Of a stretch of DNA of 64,000 nucleotides, positions 34,832 through 45,753 are shown piece by piece. Every line of letters begins with the position of its first letter. Position 1 is the first letter of the stretch. The notes beneath the pieces were generated by a model. It made no database searches and was not told the DNA's origin. It saw only the letters and a list, made by a program, of their open reading frames with translations. Source of the DNA: UBA668 sp041394605 (GTDB lineage Bacteria > Actinomycetota > Acidimicrobiia > Acidimicrobiales > Ilumatobacteraceae); the NCBI GenBank assembly GCA_041394605.1, contig JAWKHX010000006.1:310001-374000 (forward strand), given 5' to 3'. A program made the position numbers and the translations under genes.

Positions 34832-34901
34832 GGCAACTCCTTCGGTGATGGTGACGGCCGTGCGGAGGCAGGCCGCGGGGGTTGGCGAGGTCCCGGGGAC
34901 C

Positions 34902-37556
<2,655 letters not shown>

Positions 37557-37620
37557 GGCGTTGAAGTCTACGGGCGCAGGCGCCGAACCCCAGGGGTCAA
37601 TCACCCCGTAGGCTCAACGC

Positions 37621-38829
37621 ATGGCGTCCCCGACCCCGGCGTTCCGGCTGCTCGGCTTCCCCGTGCACGTCCGCCCCGGGTTCCTGCTGTTCGCGGTGCT
37701 GATCGTGGCGATCAACGGGCCGCAGTACGGGCTGCCGTTCGCGCTGATGATCGCCGTGCTCACGCTGATCCACGAACTGGGCCATGCGCTCGCCGCCCGC
37801 CGCACCGGCGCCGAGGCCGAGATCGCGCTGGATTTCATGGCCGGCTACGCATCGTTCACCCCGCGTCGGCCGCTGCGCCCGCTGGAGCGGATCGGCATCT
37901 CGCTGGCCGGGCCGGCGGCGCAGATCGTGACCGGCACGCTGTTCTACATCGCCATCGGCGGTCGCTCCGTCATCCCCGCCCATGGCGAGCTCACCCCGTT
38001 ACAGGCGGCGGCGTTCTGGGCCGGCCCGGTCATCGGCCTGCTCAACCTGATCCCCGTCCTGCCGCTGGACGGCGGCAACATGCTCCACGCCGCGCTCAGC
38101 GCCGTCTCCCCCGCCCGGGCCACCCAATGGATGTACGTCATCACCATCGCCATCACCGGCGGCGGTCTGGTGTGGATGGTGCTGGAAGAGACCGCACGCC
38201 CGTACATCGTGTTCGTGCTGCTGCCCCTGTTCGCCGTGTTCTCCTCCATGGGCCGCGACAAGCAGCGGGCGCGTCAGGCGGTGAACCAGCAGACACTCGC
38301 CCACGCCGAAGCCGCGGCGTGGGCCACCGGGCAGGCTGGCGCGTTCCCGCCCGGCACACGCCCGTCGCCATGGTTCCGGGCCTGGGAGGAGCTGCAGCGC
38401 GGCCGGCCAGACATGGCCCGCCGCCTGCTGCTGGCCGACCTGGCCGACCCGTCACCTTCGAACTGGTGGCCGCCCGACGCAGCGCCGGTGGGTGCCCTGC
38501 GCGACCTGGTCGAGTTGCTGCCTGCGGAGATGACGGCGGCCCGCTCGTTCAGCGCCTACGCACTGGGCGAGGTGCTGTTGCGCACGGGCGACACGCACCG
38601 CGCCGGCACGTTCGCCGCCACCGCGTACGGCCAGTACCGCACCCCGCTGTTGGCCCTCCAGGTGGCCAGGGCCGCCGCGGCCTTGGGCGATCAGCCCACC
38701 TCGATGGCGTGGCTGCGCACCGCCGCCCGCGGCGCCGACCCGACGGCCCTGCGCCAAGCGGTGGACCGCGCTCCCGAGTTCGAGTGGCTGCGGCACGACC
38801 CCGCGCTGGCCGACGCGCTCTCCGGCTGA
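37621..38829 (+). CDS. Site-2 protease family (M50) intramembrane metallopeptidase with TPR-like C-terminus
   Basis: The N-terminal 200 residues hold six hydrophobic segments with the zinc motif LIHELGHALAARRTGAEAE (about 50-68) and the third ligand motif LLNLIPVLPLDGGNMLHA, hallmarks of M50 peptidases. Residues about 225-400 are soluble and helical (TRPSPWFRAWEELQRGRPDM, RSFSAYALGEVLLRTGDTHR), resembling TPR repeats that may recognise substrates. Such proteases cleave membrane-bound anti-sigma factors or signal peptides. No PDZ domain is visible. It is divergent from ppdK. Confidence 0.9.
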   Translation: MASPTPAFRLLGFPVHVRPGFLLFAVLIVAINGPQYGLPFALMIAVLTLIHELGHALAARRTGAEAEIALDFMAGYASFTPRRPLRPLERIGISLAGPAAQIVTGTLFYIAIGGRSVIPAHGELTPLQAAAFWAGPVIGLLNLIPVLPLDGGNMLHAALSAVSPARATQWMYVITIAITGGGLVWMVLEETARPYIVFVLLPLFAVFSSMGRDKQRARQAVNQQTLAHAEAAAWATGQAGAFPPGTRPSPWFRAWEELQRGRPDMARRLLLADLADPSPSNWWPPDAAPVGALRDLVELLPAEMTAARSFSAYALGEVLLRTGDTHRAGTFAATAYGQYRTPLLALQVARAAAALGDQPTSMAWLRTAARGADPTALRQAVDRAPEFEWLRHDPALADALSG

Positions 38830-38835
38830 CCCGAC

Positions 38836-38884
38836 CCAAGTTGGCGTTCATTGGCGGTGGTGCCGCACCTCACCGCCAACTTGG
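38836..38884. terminator. Two competing hairpins between convergent genes
   Basis: CCAAGTTGGCG (38836-38846) pairs perfectly with CGCCAACTTGG (38874-38884). Inside, TTGGCGGTG (38851-38859) pairs with CACCGCCAA (38871-38879), which overlaps the same right arm, so only one stem can form at a time. It separates the M50 gene from the convergent yjbR gene and probably ends transcription on both strands. Confidence 0.6.
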
Positions 38885-38898
38885 ACCGGATGGATGGG

Positions 38899-39249
38899 TC
38901 AGTCGACCTGCTTGGCCAGGATCTTGGGGGCGATCAAGCGATAGCTGGTGTGGATCAGCTCGCGGACCTCGGCCCAGTCCACCGGCGCCTCGAGGTCCAT
39001 CACGATCCATCCGCCCCTCGCCAGGTAGGGGGCCGGGCGGCAGCGTGGGTCGCCCAGCAGCGCCGGTAGTTCCTCCCGCTCGGCCTTCACGCAGAGCGAA
39101 GCGCCGGACCCCGGGAAGCAGAAGATCTTCTTGCGGACCCGGAAGTTCACGTCGTCCCAGGTGAGCTCCTCCGTCGCCTCCGGCAGGGCGAGCGCGATCG
39201 CCCGCATCCGGTTCTGGTTCTTCGCCAACTGGGCCTTGGTGAACGCCAT
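38899..39249 (-). CDS. MmcQ/YjbR-family DNA-binding-like protein
   Basis: 116 residues: RMRAIALALPEATEELTWDD, VNFRVRKKIFCFPGSGASLC, YLARGGWIVMDLEAPVDWAE and VRELIHTSYRLIAPKILAKQ. This is the complete MmcQ/YjbR alpha/beta fold with its conserved P-E-x-T-E and the S-Y-x-L ending. Members are small cytoplasmic proteins of uncertain function, related in fold to DNA-binding proteins. It follows ygfZ by 4 bases and is probably cotranscribed with it. Confidence 0.92.
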   Translation of the reverse strand: MAFTKAQLAKNQNRMRAIALALPEATEELTWDDVNFRVRKKIFCFPGSGASLCVKAEREELPALLGDPRCRPAPYLARGGWIVMDLEAPVDWAEVRELIHTSYRLIAPKILAKQVD

Positions 39250-39253
39250 CGGG

Positions 39254-39937
39254 TCAGTCTTGCAAGTCCCGCCGACCCACGTAGGCCAGCCGGGCCACGC
39301 CGTCGTCGCCGACCACCCGCTGCAGCAGCCGGGGCGGGGCGGCGCCCCGGGAGTCCATCCGTTCCACCAGTTCCTGCCCCGGATAGCAGCCCTTCGTGTA
39401 GCTGACGGCGACGGCGGTGATGCCGGTCTCTGCGGGGATCACCTCACCGGGCACGATCTCGCTGCCCATGGCCGGCCAGACGGCGTCCACCCGGGCAGCG
39501 TGCAGGTCGTCGGCGTTCCCGGGCGGGACGTCCGCGGGCGCGGCCGGCGCCTCGCCGAGCAGGTCGTAGCCGGCACCCCAGGCGACCACGGCACCGTCGG
39601 GAACGGCGCCGCCGTCCGGGCCGTCCGTCCCGCGCACGGCGATGCACCGCCAGGCCAGCGGCTCGATCTCCGCCTTCACGCGGATGCGGAAGCGGTTGAG
39701 CCGGGCGGTCATCTCCTCGCCGAACCCGGCGTCCGTATCGAGGACGAACGCCTCCTTCCCCACCCGCCACACGCGAGCCAGCACGTCCACCTTGCCGGTG
39801 GGCTGGAGGATGAAGGTCCAGGCGCTCTGCCCGACCCCGAGCGGGCGGAGGTCCTGCGACACCTGGGACTGGAGGTAGGACGCCGCATCGGGCCCGTGGA
39901 CCCGCACGACGTCACGTGGGTACTCGCACCAGAACAT
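39254..39937 (-). CDS. ygfZ: YgfZ-type folate-binding, GcvT-related protein
   Basis: 227 residues: RDVVRVHGPDAASYLQSQVS, SAWTFILQPTGKVDVLARVW, AVWPAMGSEIVPGEVIPAET and the hallmark SYTKGCYPGQELVERMDSRG (K-G-C-Y-x-G-Q-E). The conserved Cys and folate-binding fold define YgfZ (IBA57), which helps build or repair Fe-S clusters in some enzymes. ATG 39937 is chosen; upstream sequence in frame does not resemble the family. The end QRVVGDDGVARLAYVGRRDLQ is shortened compared with E. coli YgfZ. Confidence 0.9.
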   Translation of the reverse strand: MFWCEYPRDVVRVHGPDAASYLQSQVSQDLRPLGVGQSAWTFILQPTGKVDVLARVWRVGKEAFVLDTDAGFGEEMTARLNRFRIRVKAEIEPLAWRCIAVRGTDGPDGGAVPDGAVVAWGAGYDLLGEAPAAPADVPPGNADDLHAARVDAVWPAMGSEIVPGEVIPAETGITAVAVSYTKGCYPGQELVERMDSRGAAPPRLLQRVVGDDGVARLAYVGRRDLQD

Positions 39938-39983
39938 GGCACCCAGTGTCGCACCCACGGCGGAAGGTGCCACACTGCAGGGG

Positions 39984-40511
39984 ATGGATGCCGAAGTCGT
40001 CGCCCGCGACGTGGGCCACCGCCTGCAGCTCACCCTGGAGCGCCTGTCCACCCTCGCCCGCGGCCTGGCCGTGCTGGCGCTGCTGGTCGGCGCCGCCACG
40101 TTCGCCACCGGGTGGTGGATCGTCGACGGCAGCAGGCCCGCCTGGCTGGTGATCGGCGGGATCATCTGCCTCGTGCCCGTGGGGGCGGCGGCGATCGCCT
40201 GGTTCGTGCTGCGCGGCGCAGCCGCCAAGGCGCCGACGCTGGTGCAGGACGTGCGCCAGTTCGTGGACACGTCCGTCGGGTCCGCCCAGGTGCTGCTGGA
40301 CCACGACAGCGGATTGGCCATCGGCACCTACGGCAAGAGCCTCGGCGCCCTTCGCGCCGAGTTGAACGAGCGGCGCAAGGAACTGCCCGGGCTGTGGGCT
40401 GGCGTTCGGGCCATCACCACAGTGCCCGGCCTGGCCGGACTGACGGTGCTGGGGATCATCGGCGTCGGCCTCCTCGGCACGATCCTGATGCTCGGCGGCC
40501 TGATCGACTGA
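39984..40511 (+). CDS. Membrane protein of unknown function (175 aa)
   Basis: ATG 39984 gives a protein with two hydrophobic helices near residues 27-48 and 53-75 (LAVLALLVGAATFATGWWIV, LVIGGIICLVPVGAAAIAWF). A soluble middle (VQDVRQFVDTSVGSAQVLLD, LRAELNERRKELPGLWAGVR) and a third helix (LTVLGIIGVGLLGTILMLGG) follow. No motif identifies a reaction. It is divergent from ygfZ with 46 bases between starts, and convergent with trpE (6 bases between stops). Confidence 0.75.
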   Translation: MDAEVVARDVGHRLQLTLERLSTLARGLAVLALLVGAATFATGWWIVDGSRPAWLVIGGIICLVPVGAAAIAWFVLRGAAAKAPTLVQDVRQFVDTSVGSAQVLLDHDSGLAIGTYGKSLGALRAELNERRKELPGLWAGVRAITTVPGLAGLTVLGIIGVGLLGTILMLGGLID

Positions 40512-40517
40512 CGCCGC

Positions 40518-42041
40518 TCAGCCGGTGGTGCCGCCGCGGTTGGCGGACATCCGCCGCGCCGCCGGGACGGCTGCGAGAAGGGCCGCCGCCTTGTTGCGGC
40601 ACTCCAGGTTCTCGTCGTCCGGCACGCTGTCGGCCACCACACCCGCACCCGCCTGGAACGACGCCCCGTTCGGGCCGACGAACATCGTGCGGATGGCGAT
40701 CGCGGTGTCCAGGTTGCCGCTGAAGTCCACGTAGCCGACCACGCCGGCGTAGGGGCCGCGCTTCACGGGCTCCAGCTCGTCGATGATCTCCATGGCCCGC
40801 ACCTTCGGTGCCCCGCTGACCGTGCCGGCCGGCAGGGTGGCCCGCAGCACGTCGATCGGGGTCTTGCCGTCCACCAGCTGCCCGCTGACCTGCGAGGTGA
40901 GGTGCATGACGTGGCTGTAGCGCTCCAGCGTCATCAGCTCGTCCACGTGCACCGTGCCGAACTTGGCCACCCGGCCCACGTCGTTGCGGGCGAGGTCGAC
41001 CAGCATGATGTGCTCGGCGACCTCCTTCGGGTGCTCCTTCAACTCGGCGGCCATGCGGCGGTCGTCCTCGTCGGTGCGGCCGCGGCGGCGGGTGCCGGCG
41101 ATCGGGCGGCTGATGACGGTGCGGCCGAGCACCTGCACCATCGGCTCCGGCGAGGACCCGGCGATGGTGATGCCCTCGTGGCGCAGGAAGTACATGTACG
41201 GGCTGGGGTTCACCTGGCGGAGGACGCGGTAGAAGTCGAACGGGTCGGCCTGGAGGTCGATGTCGTACCGCTGGGCCAGGACCACCTGGAAGATGTCGCC
41301 GGCCAGGATGTGCTCCTTGGCCACCTCGACGGCCCGCTGGTACATCCCGTCGGGCATCGAACTGCGGACCTCGGGCGGCGCTTCGCCGGGCACGGGCGGC
41401 TCGGTCAGCGGCATTGCCAGCGGCTGGGCCAGCTTCGCCGCCGCGGCCCGGACCCGCTCGCAGGCCTCGTCGTACTCGCGGTCCACGTCCGCCCCCGTCA
41501 TGTGCAGGACGGGGACGCTCTCGATGAGGTAGATCCGCTGGCGCCAGTGGTCGAACGCGGCCATCGACCCGATGATGCTCATCACCGCGTCGGGCAGGCC
41601 GCGGTCGTCGTGGGGCACGTCGGGCAGGTGCTCCACCTCACGGACGATGTCGTAGCCGAGGTAGCCCATCACCCCGCCCTGCAGCGGCGGGAGGTCCGGC
41701 ATGATCGGCGCGTCGTAGGCGGCGACGATGGCGTCCAGTGCGGCGAGCATGCCCTTGTCGAAGGGGATGTCGGCGCTGAGGTGCTGGCCGCGCTTGGTGA
41801 TGGCACCGTCGCGCAACTCCAGCGTGGCCACGGGGTCGTGCCCGACGAAGCTGTAGCGGGCCCACCGTTCGCCGTGCTCCACGGACTCCAGCAGGAAGCC
41901 CTCGCCGTCGCCGCACAGCTTGAGGAAGGCGCCGACCGGGGTGTCCAGGTCGCCCAGCACCTCCGCCCAGACCGGCACGACGGTGTGGTCGGCGGCCAGG
42001 CGGTGGAACTCCTCGCGGCTGGGCCGCATCCGGAGGTCCAT
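40518..42041 (-). CDS. trpE: Anthranilate synthase component I
   Basis: 507 residues with the chorismate-binding domain: IFQVVLAQRYDIDLQADPFD, PSPYMYFLRHEGITIAGSSP, EPMVQVLGRTVISRPIAGTR, EHIMLVDLARNDVGRVAKFG, LPAGTVSGAPKVRAMEIIDE and GYVDFSGNLDTAIAIRTM. The N-terminal part carries LLESVEHGERWARYSFVG, where tryptophan binds for feedback control. It makes anthranilate from chorismate with TrpG. ATG 42041 shares one base with the hisI stop (TGATG), so hisI and trpE are coupled, as in several actinobacteria. Confidence 0.96.
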   Translation of the reverse strand: MDLRMRPSREEFHRLAADHTVVPVWAEVLGDLDTPVGAFLKLCGDGEGFLLESVEHGERWARYSFVGHDPVATLELRDGAITKRGQHLSADIPFDKGMLAALDAIVAAYDAPIMPDLPPLQGGVMGYLGYDIVREVEHLPDVPHDDRGLPDAVMSIIGSMAAFDHWRQRIYLIESVPVLHMTGADVDREYDEACERVRAAAAKLAQPLAMPLTEPPVPGEAPPEVRSSMPDGMYQRAVEVAKEHILAGDIFQVVLAQRYDIDLQADPFDFYRVLRQVNPSPYMYFLRHEGITIAGSSPEPMVQVLGRTVISRPIAGTRRRGRTDEDDRRMAAELKEHPKEVAEHIMLVDLARNDVGRVAKFGTVHVDELMTLERYSHVMHLTSQVSGQLVDGKTPIDVLRATLPAGTVSGAPKVRAMEIIDELEPVKRGPYAGVVGYVDFSGNLDTAIAIRTMFVGPNGASFQAGAGVVADSVPDDENLECRNKAAALLAAVPAARRMSANRGGTTG

Positions 42042-42397
42042 CACGACCCGAAGGCGCGGTAGAAGCAGGAGTACTCGCCGGTGTGGCAGGCGCCCTTGCC
42101 TTCCTGCTCCACCAGGAACAGGAGGGTGTCGCCGTCGCAGTCGTAGTACGCCTCGCGCACGAACTGGCGGTCGCCGCTGGTGTCGCCCTTGCGCCACACC
42201 TCCTGGCGGCTGCGGCTCCAGTAGACCATCCGCCCCTCGGCCAGCGTCATGGCCAGCGTCTCGGCGTTCATGTACGCCACCATCAGCACGGTGCGGGTGT
42301 GGACGTCCTGGCACACCACCGGGACCAGGCCGGCGGCGTCGTACTTGACGGCGGCGAGTTGCTCGGGCGTGGCAGTGATGGAGATGGCCTCGGGCAT
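42041..42397 (-). CDS. hisI: Phosphoribosyl-AMP cyclohydrolase
   Basis: 118 residues with the full family pattern: VLMVAYMNAETLAMTLAEGR, MVYWSRSRQEVWRKGDTSG, the metal site DCDGDTLLFLVEQEG and GACHTGEYSCFYRAF. It opens the adenine ring of phosphoribosyl-AMP in step 3 of histidine synthesis. It is a stand-alone HisI without the HisE part, about 7 kb from the other his genes. Coupled to trpE through TGATG; 9 bases after groES. Confidence 0.96.
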   Translation of the reverse strand: MPEAISITATPEQLAAVKYDAAGLVPVVCQDVHTRTVLMVAYMNAETLAMTLAEGRMVYWSRSRQEVWRKGDTSGDRQFVREAYYDCDGDTLLFLVEQEGKGACHTGEYSCFYRAFGS

Positions 42398-42406
42398 GGG
42401 CCGACC

Positions 42407-42733
42407 CTACAGGTAGAGCCCTGTGTGGGCTTCGATCCGTGTGGCGGCCACGGCGTGGATGTCGCGCTCGCGGAGCATGATGTAGTCGGCGCCGCCGACC
42501 TCCACCTCGTAGCGGTCCTCCGGGCTGAACAGCACACGGTCGCCGACCTCGGCGCTGCGCACGTTCTGGCCGAGGGCCACGACCTCCGCCCACACCAGCC
42601 GCTTGGACAGTTGAGCGGTGGCGGGAATGAGGATGCCGCCGGTGGAACGGCGCTCGCCCTCCTTCTCCGGGATGCGCACGAGCAGCCGGTCGTTGAGCAT
42701 CTTGATGGGAAGCTTCTCGTCCTGCACAGCCAC
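42407..42733 (-). CDS. groES: GroES-family co-chaperonin
   Basis: 108 residues, all-beta: LPIKMLNDRLLVRIPEKEGE, RRSTGGILIPATAQLSKRLV, WAEVVALGQNVRSAEVGDRV and DYIMLRERDIHAVAA. The mobile loop region (ERRSTGGILIP) and the C-terminal strand fit Cpn10. It caps a GroEL ring. No groEL is adjacent, and the loop and roof residues differ from the usual EKPQ-type motifs, so it may be a second, specialised copy. It precedes hisI by 9 bases. Confidence 0.85.
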   Translation of the reverse strand: MAVQDEKLPIKMLNDRLLVRIPEKEGERRSTGGILIPATAQLSKRLVWAEVVALGQNVRSAEVGDRVLFSPEDRYEVEVGGADYIMLRERDIHAVAATRIEAHTGLYL

Positions 42734-42807
42734 GGGCGGCAGGGTATCGGCTCAGGCGGAGGGCCCAACCGGACGATACTGGTAGGAACCGTTCGAAAGG
42801 ACCCCCC

Positions 42808-43350
42808 GTGCGCCGAGTTGCCGCGTCCCTGGCCATCGCCCTTGCCATCTGCCTGCCCCTTGCCTGCTCCGACGACGGCGACGGCTCGTCGTCCGGCGGG
42901 GCGGATGCCACCACGGCGGCGGGCGGGGACACTTCCGGTGGCGGTGGGGCGGACACGACACTGGCCCCCACCACCACCTTCATGCCCACGTGTGCCGAGA
43001 TGCCGCCCGTGGACGTGATCTTCGCCGCCGTCGGTGTGCCGGTGGACGAGGGCACCGTGGTGGCCACGGGCACCTGCCAGTACCTGGGGGTGAACGACCA
43101 GAGCCTGTCGGTGCTGATGTCGCACTACGTCACCGATCTGGACATCGCCACCTTCTTGGACCTGCAGGCCTCACTCGGGCCGGCAACGCCGGTGGAGACC
43201 CCTGCAGGCGCGGCGTACGGACCCGACGGCACGGTGTTCCTCGGCACGGAGCAGGGCGTCTATGCCGTGCAGACGATGGTCACCGGCGGCCCGGCCATCG
43301 ACCAGGTGGCCCAGTCGGCAGCCTTGCTGGCCGCCTGGCTGGGGGGCTGA
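42808..43350 (+). CDS. Secreted lipoprotein of unknown function
   Basis: GTG 42808 follows AAAGGA. The signal peptide MRRVAASLAIALAICLPLAC ends in a lipobox (L-P-L-A-C), with the Cys at about 20 as the lipid site. A low-complexity linker rich in Gly, Ser, Thr and Asp follows (residues 21-55). A compact domain of about 120 residues has two cysteines (PTCAEMP, GTCQYLG) that probably form a disulfide. The domain layout is like small actinobacterial ligand-binding lipoproteins. It is anchored on the outside of the membrane. Function unknown. Confidence 0.82.
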   Translation: MRRVAASLAIALAICLPLACSDDGDGSSSGGADATTAAGGDTSGGGGADTTLAPTTTFMPTCAEMPPVDVIFAAVGVPVDEGTVVATGTCQYLGVNDQSLSVLMSHYVTDLDIATFLDLQASLGPATPVETPAGAAYGPDGTVFLGTEQGVYAVQTMVTGGPAIDQVAQSAALLAAWLGG

Positions 43351-43351
43351 G

Positions 43352-44350
43352 CTACTCGCCGCGGTTGCGCCGGCGGGTGCGCTCACTGCCGCCCGCCGAC
43401 GGCGCTGCGTTGGTGAGCGGCCCGATTGCGTCGACGATGGCATCGATCGTGGGACGCTCGCCCGCGGTGTGCGCGTCCAGCGCGCGACGCATGGCGGCGA
43501 TGTGGTCCGGGGAGGTACCGCAGCAGCCGCCGATGATGCGAGCGCCGGCGTCCACCGCCAGGCCGGCGTAGGTGGCCATCAGGTCGGGCGTGCCGGAGTA
43601 GACCACCTCGGTGCCCTGGAACTGGGGCACGCCACAGTTGGCCTTGCTCACCAGCGCCGGCTCGGCGCCCTCCATCGAGAGGATGGACACCAGCGTGTCG
43701 CTGGCCCCGACGCCGCAGTTGGCGCCGATGGCCAGCGGCGGCTGGGGCAGGTCGGCCAGGGTGGCGGCGAACTGGCCGGGCATCAGCCCCATCATCGTGC
43801 GGCCCGCCGTGTCGAACGAGCAGGTGACGGTGTACGGCATGCCCTCGGCGATGGCGGCCTCAGCGGCCGCGTGGAACTCCTCGATCGCCGACATGGTCTC
43901 GATCCAGATGACGTCCGCGCCGCCGTCCTTCAGACCGCGGATCTCCTCGCGGAACACGGCGACGGCGTCGTCGTGGGTCAGCTTGCCGAGCGGCTCGAAC
44001 AGCTCGCCGGTCGGGCCGACCGACCCGCCGACCACGACGGGGCGGGGGGCAGCGTCGGCCACCTCACGGGCCAGGCGGGCGGCGCCGGCGGCGAGCTCGT
44101 GCACCCGGGCCTCGGCCTTGTGCAGCTGGAGGCGCTTGGCGTTGCAGCCGAACGTGTTGGTGAGGATGATGTCCGACCCGGCGTCGACGAACTGCTGGTG
44201 CAGCCCCTTCACCCGGTCCGGGTGGTCCACCGTCCAGAACTCCGGCGGCTCGCCGGACGTCAGCCCGGCGGCGAAGTAGTTGGTGCCCGTGGCCCCGTCC
44301 GCGAGCAGCGGCCGGCCGGTGGCGAGGAGTTCGGAGAGCGATGTACGCAT
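43352..44350 (-). CDS. Homocysteine S-methyltransferase family protein
   Basis: 332 residues forming the Pfam S-methyl_trans barrel: PLLADGATGTNYFAAGL, AGSDIILTNTFGCNAKRLQL, PVVVGGSVGPTGELFEPLGK, IETMSAIEEFHAAAEAAIAE, and the zinc ligands in IGANCGVGA and IIGGCCGTSPDHIAAMR. It resembles the betaine- or cobalamin-type N-terminal homocysteine module, standing alone. It would methylate homocysteine or a related thiol. ATG 44350 is chosen. A second, smaller homocysteine methyltransferase (45754-46671) lies close by. Confidence 0.88.
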   Translation of the reverse strand: MRTSLSELLATGRPLLADGATGTNYFAAGLTSGEPPEFWTVDHPDRVKGLHQQFVDAGSDIILTNTFGCNAKRLQLHKAEARVHELAAGAARLAREVADAAPRPVVVGGSVGPTGELFEPLGKLTHDDAVAVFREEIRGLKDGGADVIWIETMSAIEEFHAAAEAAIAEGMPYTVTCSFDTAGRTMMGLMPGQFAATLADLPQPPLAIGANCGVGASDTLVSILSMEGAEPALVSKANCGVPQFQGTEVVYSGTPDLMATYAGLAVDAGARIIGGCCGTSPDHIAAMRRALDAHTAGERPTIDAIVDAIGPLTNAAPSAGGSERTRRRNRGE

Positions 44351-44553
44351 TGCGGAAAGGCTACCCACGGCGAGGGTGGTGCTGCGGGCGCGTTGTGGCG
44401 CCGGCGCCGACACTGCGGGTGGGGTCATGACGGTCGAAGCCGTGATGGTGGTCGCGATCGTGATGGTGCTCGGGGGGGCGGGGCCGCGCCGTGGGGTTCG
44501 TCGTGGTTGACCCGCCCTCGGGTCCGACTCGCTGGGGTGCACACTCTTGCCCC

Positions 44554-44586
44554 GTTCAACTCAGTTCGATTTCGATTTGCGGCGGT
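44554..44586 (-). repeat. Half copy of the hairpin repeat found at 51903-51950
   Basis: GTTCAACTC-A-GTTCGATTTCGATT followed by TGCGGCGG matches, in reverse orientation, the right arm and flank of the 51.9 kb repeat. It differs by one base in the arm and a few in the loop. Only one arm is present here. Confidence 0.65.
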
Positions 44587-44700
44587 CGTCATGCGCCGTT
44601 GATGCCGAGCACCAACCAGGCCGCGCCGAAGAACAGCGCGGCGCAGGTCGGGGCCGTGCGATGAACGAGAAGTGACGCGGTCGCACCCCCGCTGACCTGG

Positions 44701-44728
44701 GAAGTGACGTGATATATCACGTCACTTC
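44701..44728. promoter_or_regulatory. 28-base perfect palindrome
   Basis: The two halves are exact reverse complements around the AT-rich centre GTGATATATCAC, flanked by GAAGTGAC and GTCACTTC. It lies 41 bases beyond the stop of the aldo-keto reductase gene. Without a U-tract it looks more like a protein-binding site or a recombination site than a terminator. It is clearly more AT-rich than its surroundings. Confidence 0.6.
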
Positions 44729-44768
44729 TGGGAAGGAGCGGGGCGCACGGGGCCGGCGTCCTGACGAG

Positions 44769-45743
44769 TCAGGCGATGGCGGATTCGATGCGGGCGAGGA
44801 CGTCGGAGGTCAGCATCGGCAGGACGTCGATGGCGCCGAAGTTGTCGGTGACCTGCGACGCCCGGCTGGCACCGGTGATGACCGTGCTGACGTGCGGGTT
44901 GGCCGCGCACCAGGCGATCGACAGCTGGGCTAGGGTGCAGCCGAGCTCCTCGGCGATGGGGCGCAGGCGCTCCACCTTGTCCACGGACTCCTGGTCGGCC
45001 AGGCGGTCGGCCAGCCACTCGTACCCGCGCAGGGCGCCGCGGCTGTCGGCCGGGATGCCGTCGCGGTACTTGCCGGTCAGCAGGCCGCTGGCCAGCGGGC
45101 TCCAGATGGTGGTGCCGAGGCCGATGTCCTCGTACAGGCGGGCGTACTCCTGCTCCACCCTGGTGCGGGTGAGCAGGTTGTACTGCGGCTGCTCCATCAC
45201 CGGCTTGTGCAGGTGGTGGCGCTCGGCGATCTCCCAGGCGGCCCGGATCTCTTCTGCCGACCACTCGCTGGTGCCCCAGTACAGGACCTTGCCACGGGAC
45301 ACGAGGTCGCTCATGGCCCACACGGTCTCCTCGATCGGCGTGTCCGGGTCCGGACGGTGGCAGAACAGGAGGTCGACGAAGTCGGTCTGCAGGCGCTCCA
45401 GGCAGCCCTCGATCGAGTGGTGCAGGTACTTGCGGTTCAGCGTGTTGCGCATGTTCCTCACGTTGCCGCTGATGCCCCAGTAGACCTTCGTGCTCAGGAC
45501 GTAGGTGTGGCGGGCCCAGCCGAGCTCCTTGATGACCCGGCCCATGATCGCTTCGCTCTCGCCGCCGGCGTAGGCCTCGGCGTTGTCGAAGAAGTTGCAG
45601 CCGGCGTCCCACGCGGCCTGCATGCACTGGAGCGCCGTGTCGTCCTTCAACTGGTTGTCGAACGTCACCCAGCTCCCGAAGGAGATGACGGACACCTGCA
45701 AACCGGACCGCCCGAGTCGGCGGTACTGCATCTTCGTAGCCAT
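44769..45743 (-). CDS. Aldo/keto reductase (Kv-beta/YghZ-like)
   Basis: 324 residues of an AKR TIM barrel: MQYRRLGRSGLQVSVISFGS, NFFDNAEAYAGGESEAIMGR with the catalytic Asp and Tyr (D-N-A-E-A-Y), VLSTKVYWGISG with the Lys, LLFCHRPDPDTPIEETVWAM with the His. NADPH binding is seen in WSPLASGLLTGKYRDG and STVITGASRASQVTDNF. It reduces aldehydes or ketones with NADPH. The Kv-beta/AKR6-AKR14 type is suggested by the WGISGN insert. ATG 45743. It follows mmuM by 10 bases. Confidence 0.93.
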   Translation of the reverse strand: MATKMQYRRLGRSGLQVSVISFGSWVTFDNQLKDDTALQCMQAAWDAGCNFFDNAEAYAGGESEAIMGRVIKELGWARHTYVLSTKVYWGISGNVRNMRNTLNRKYLHHSIEGCLERLQTDFVDLLFCHRPDPDTPIEETVWAMSDLVSRGKVLYWGTSEWSAEEIRAAWEIAERHHLHKPVMEQPQYNLLTRTRVEQEYARLYEDIGLGTTIWSPLASGLLTGKYRDGIPADSRGALRGYEWLADRLADQESVDKVERLRPIAEELGCTLAQLSIAWCAANPHVSTVITGASRASQVTDNFGAIDVLPMLTSDVLARIESAIA

Positions 45744-45753
45744 GCGGCCGACC

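Larger units (their letters stand above)
44351..44768. other. 418-base gap without a gene, carrying a repeat half-site and a perfect palindrome
   Basis: No frame here looks coding. At 44554-44586 lies TTCAACTCAGTTCGATTTCG and following bases, which match one arm of the hairpin repeat at 51903-51950. At 44701-44728 lies a 28-base perfect palindrome, and GAAGTGACG recurs just upstream at 44669. The rest is GC-rich sequence without recognisable signals. Confidence 0.7.
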
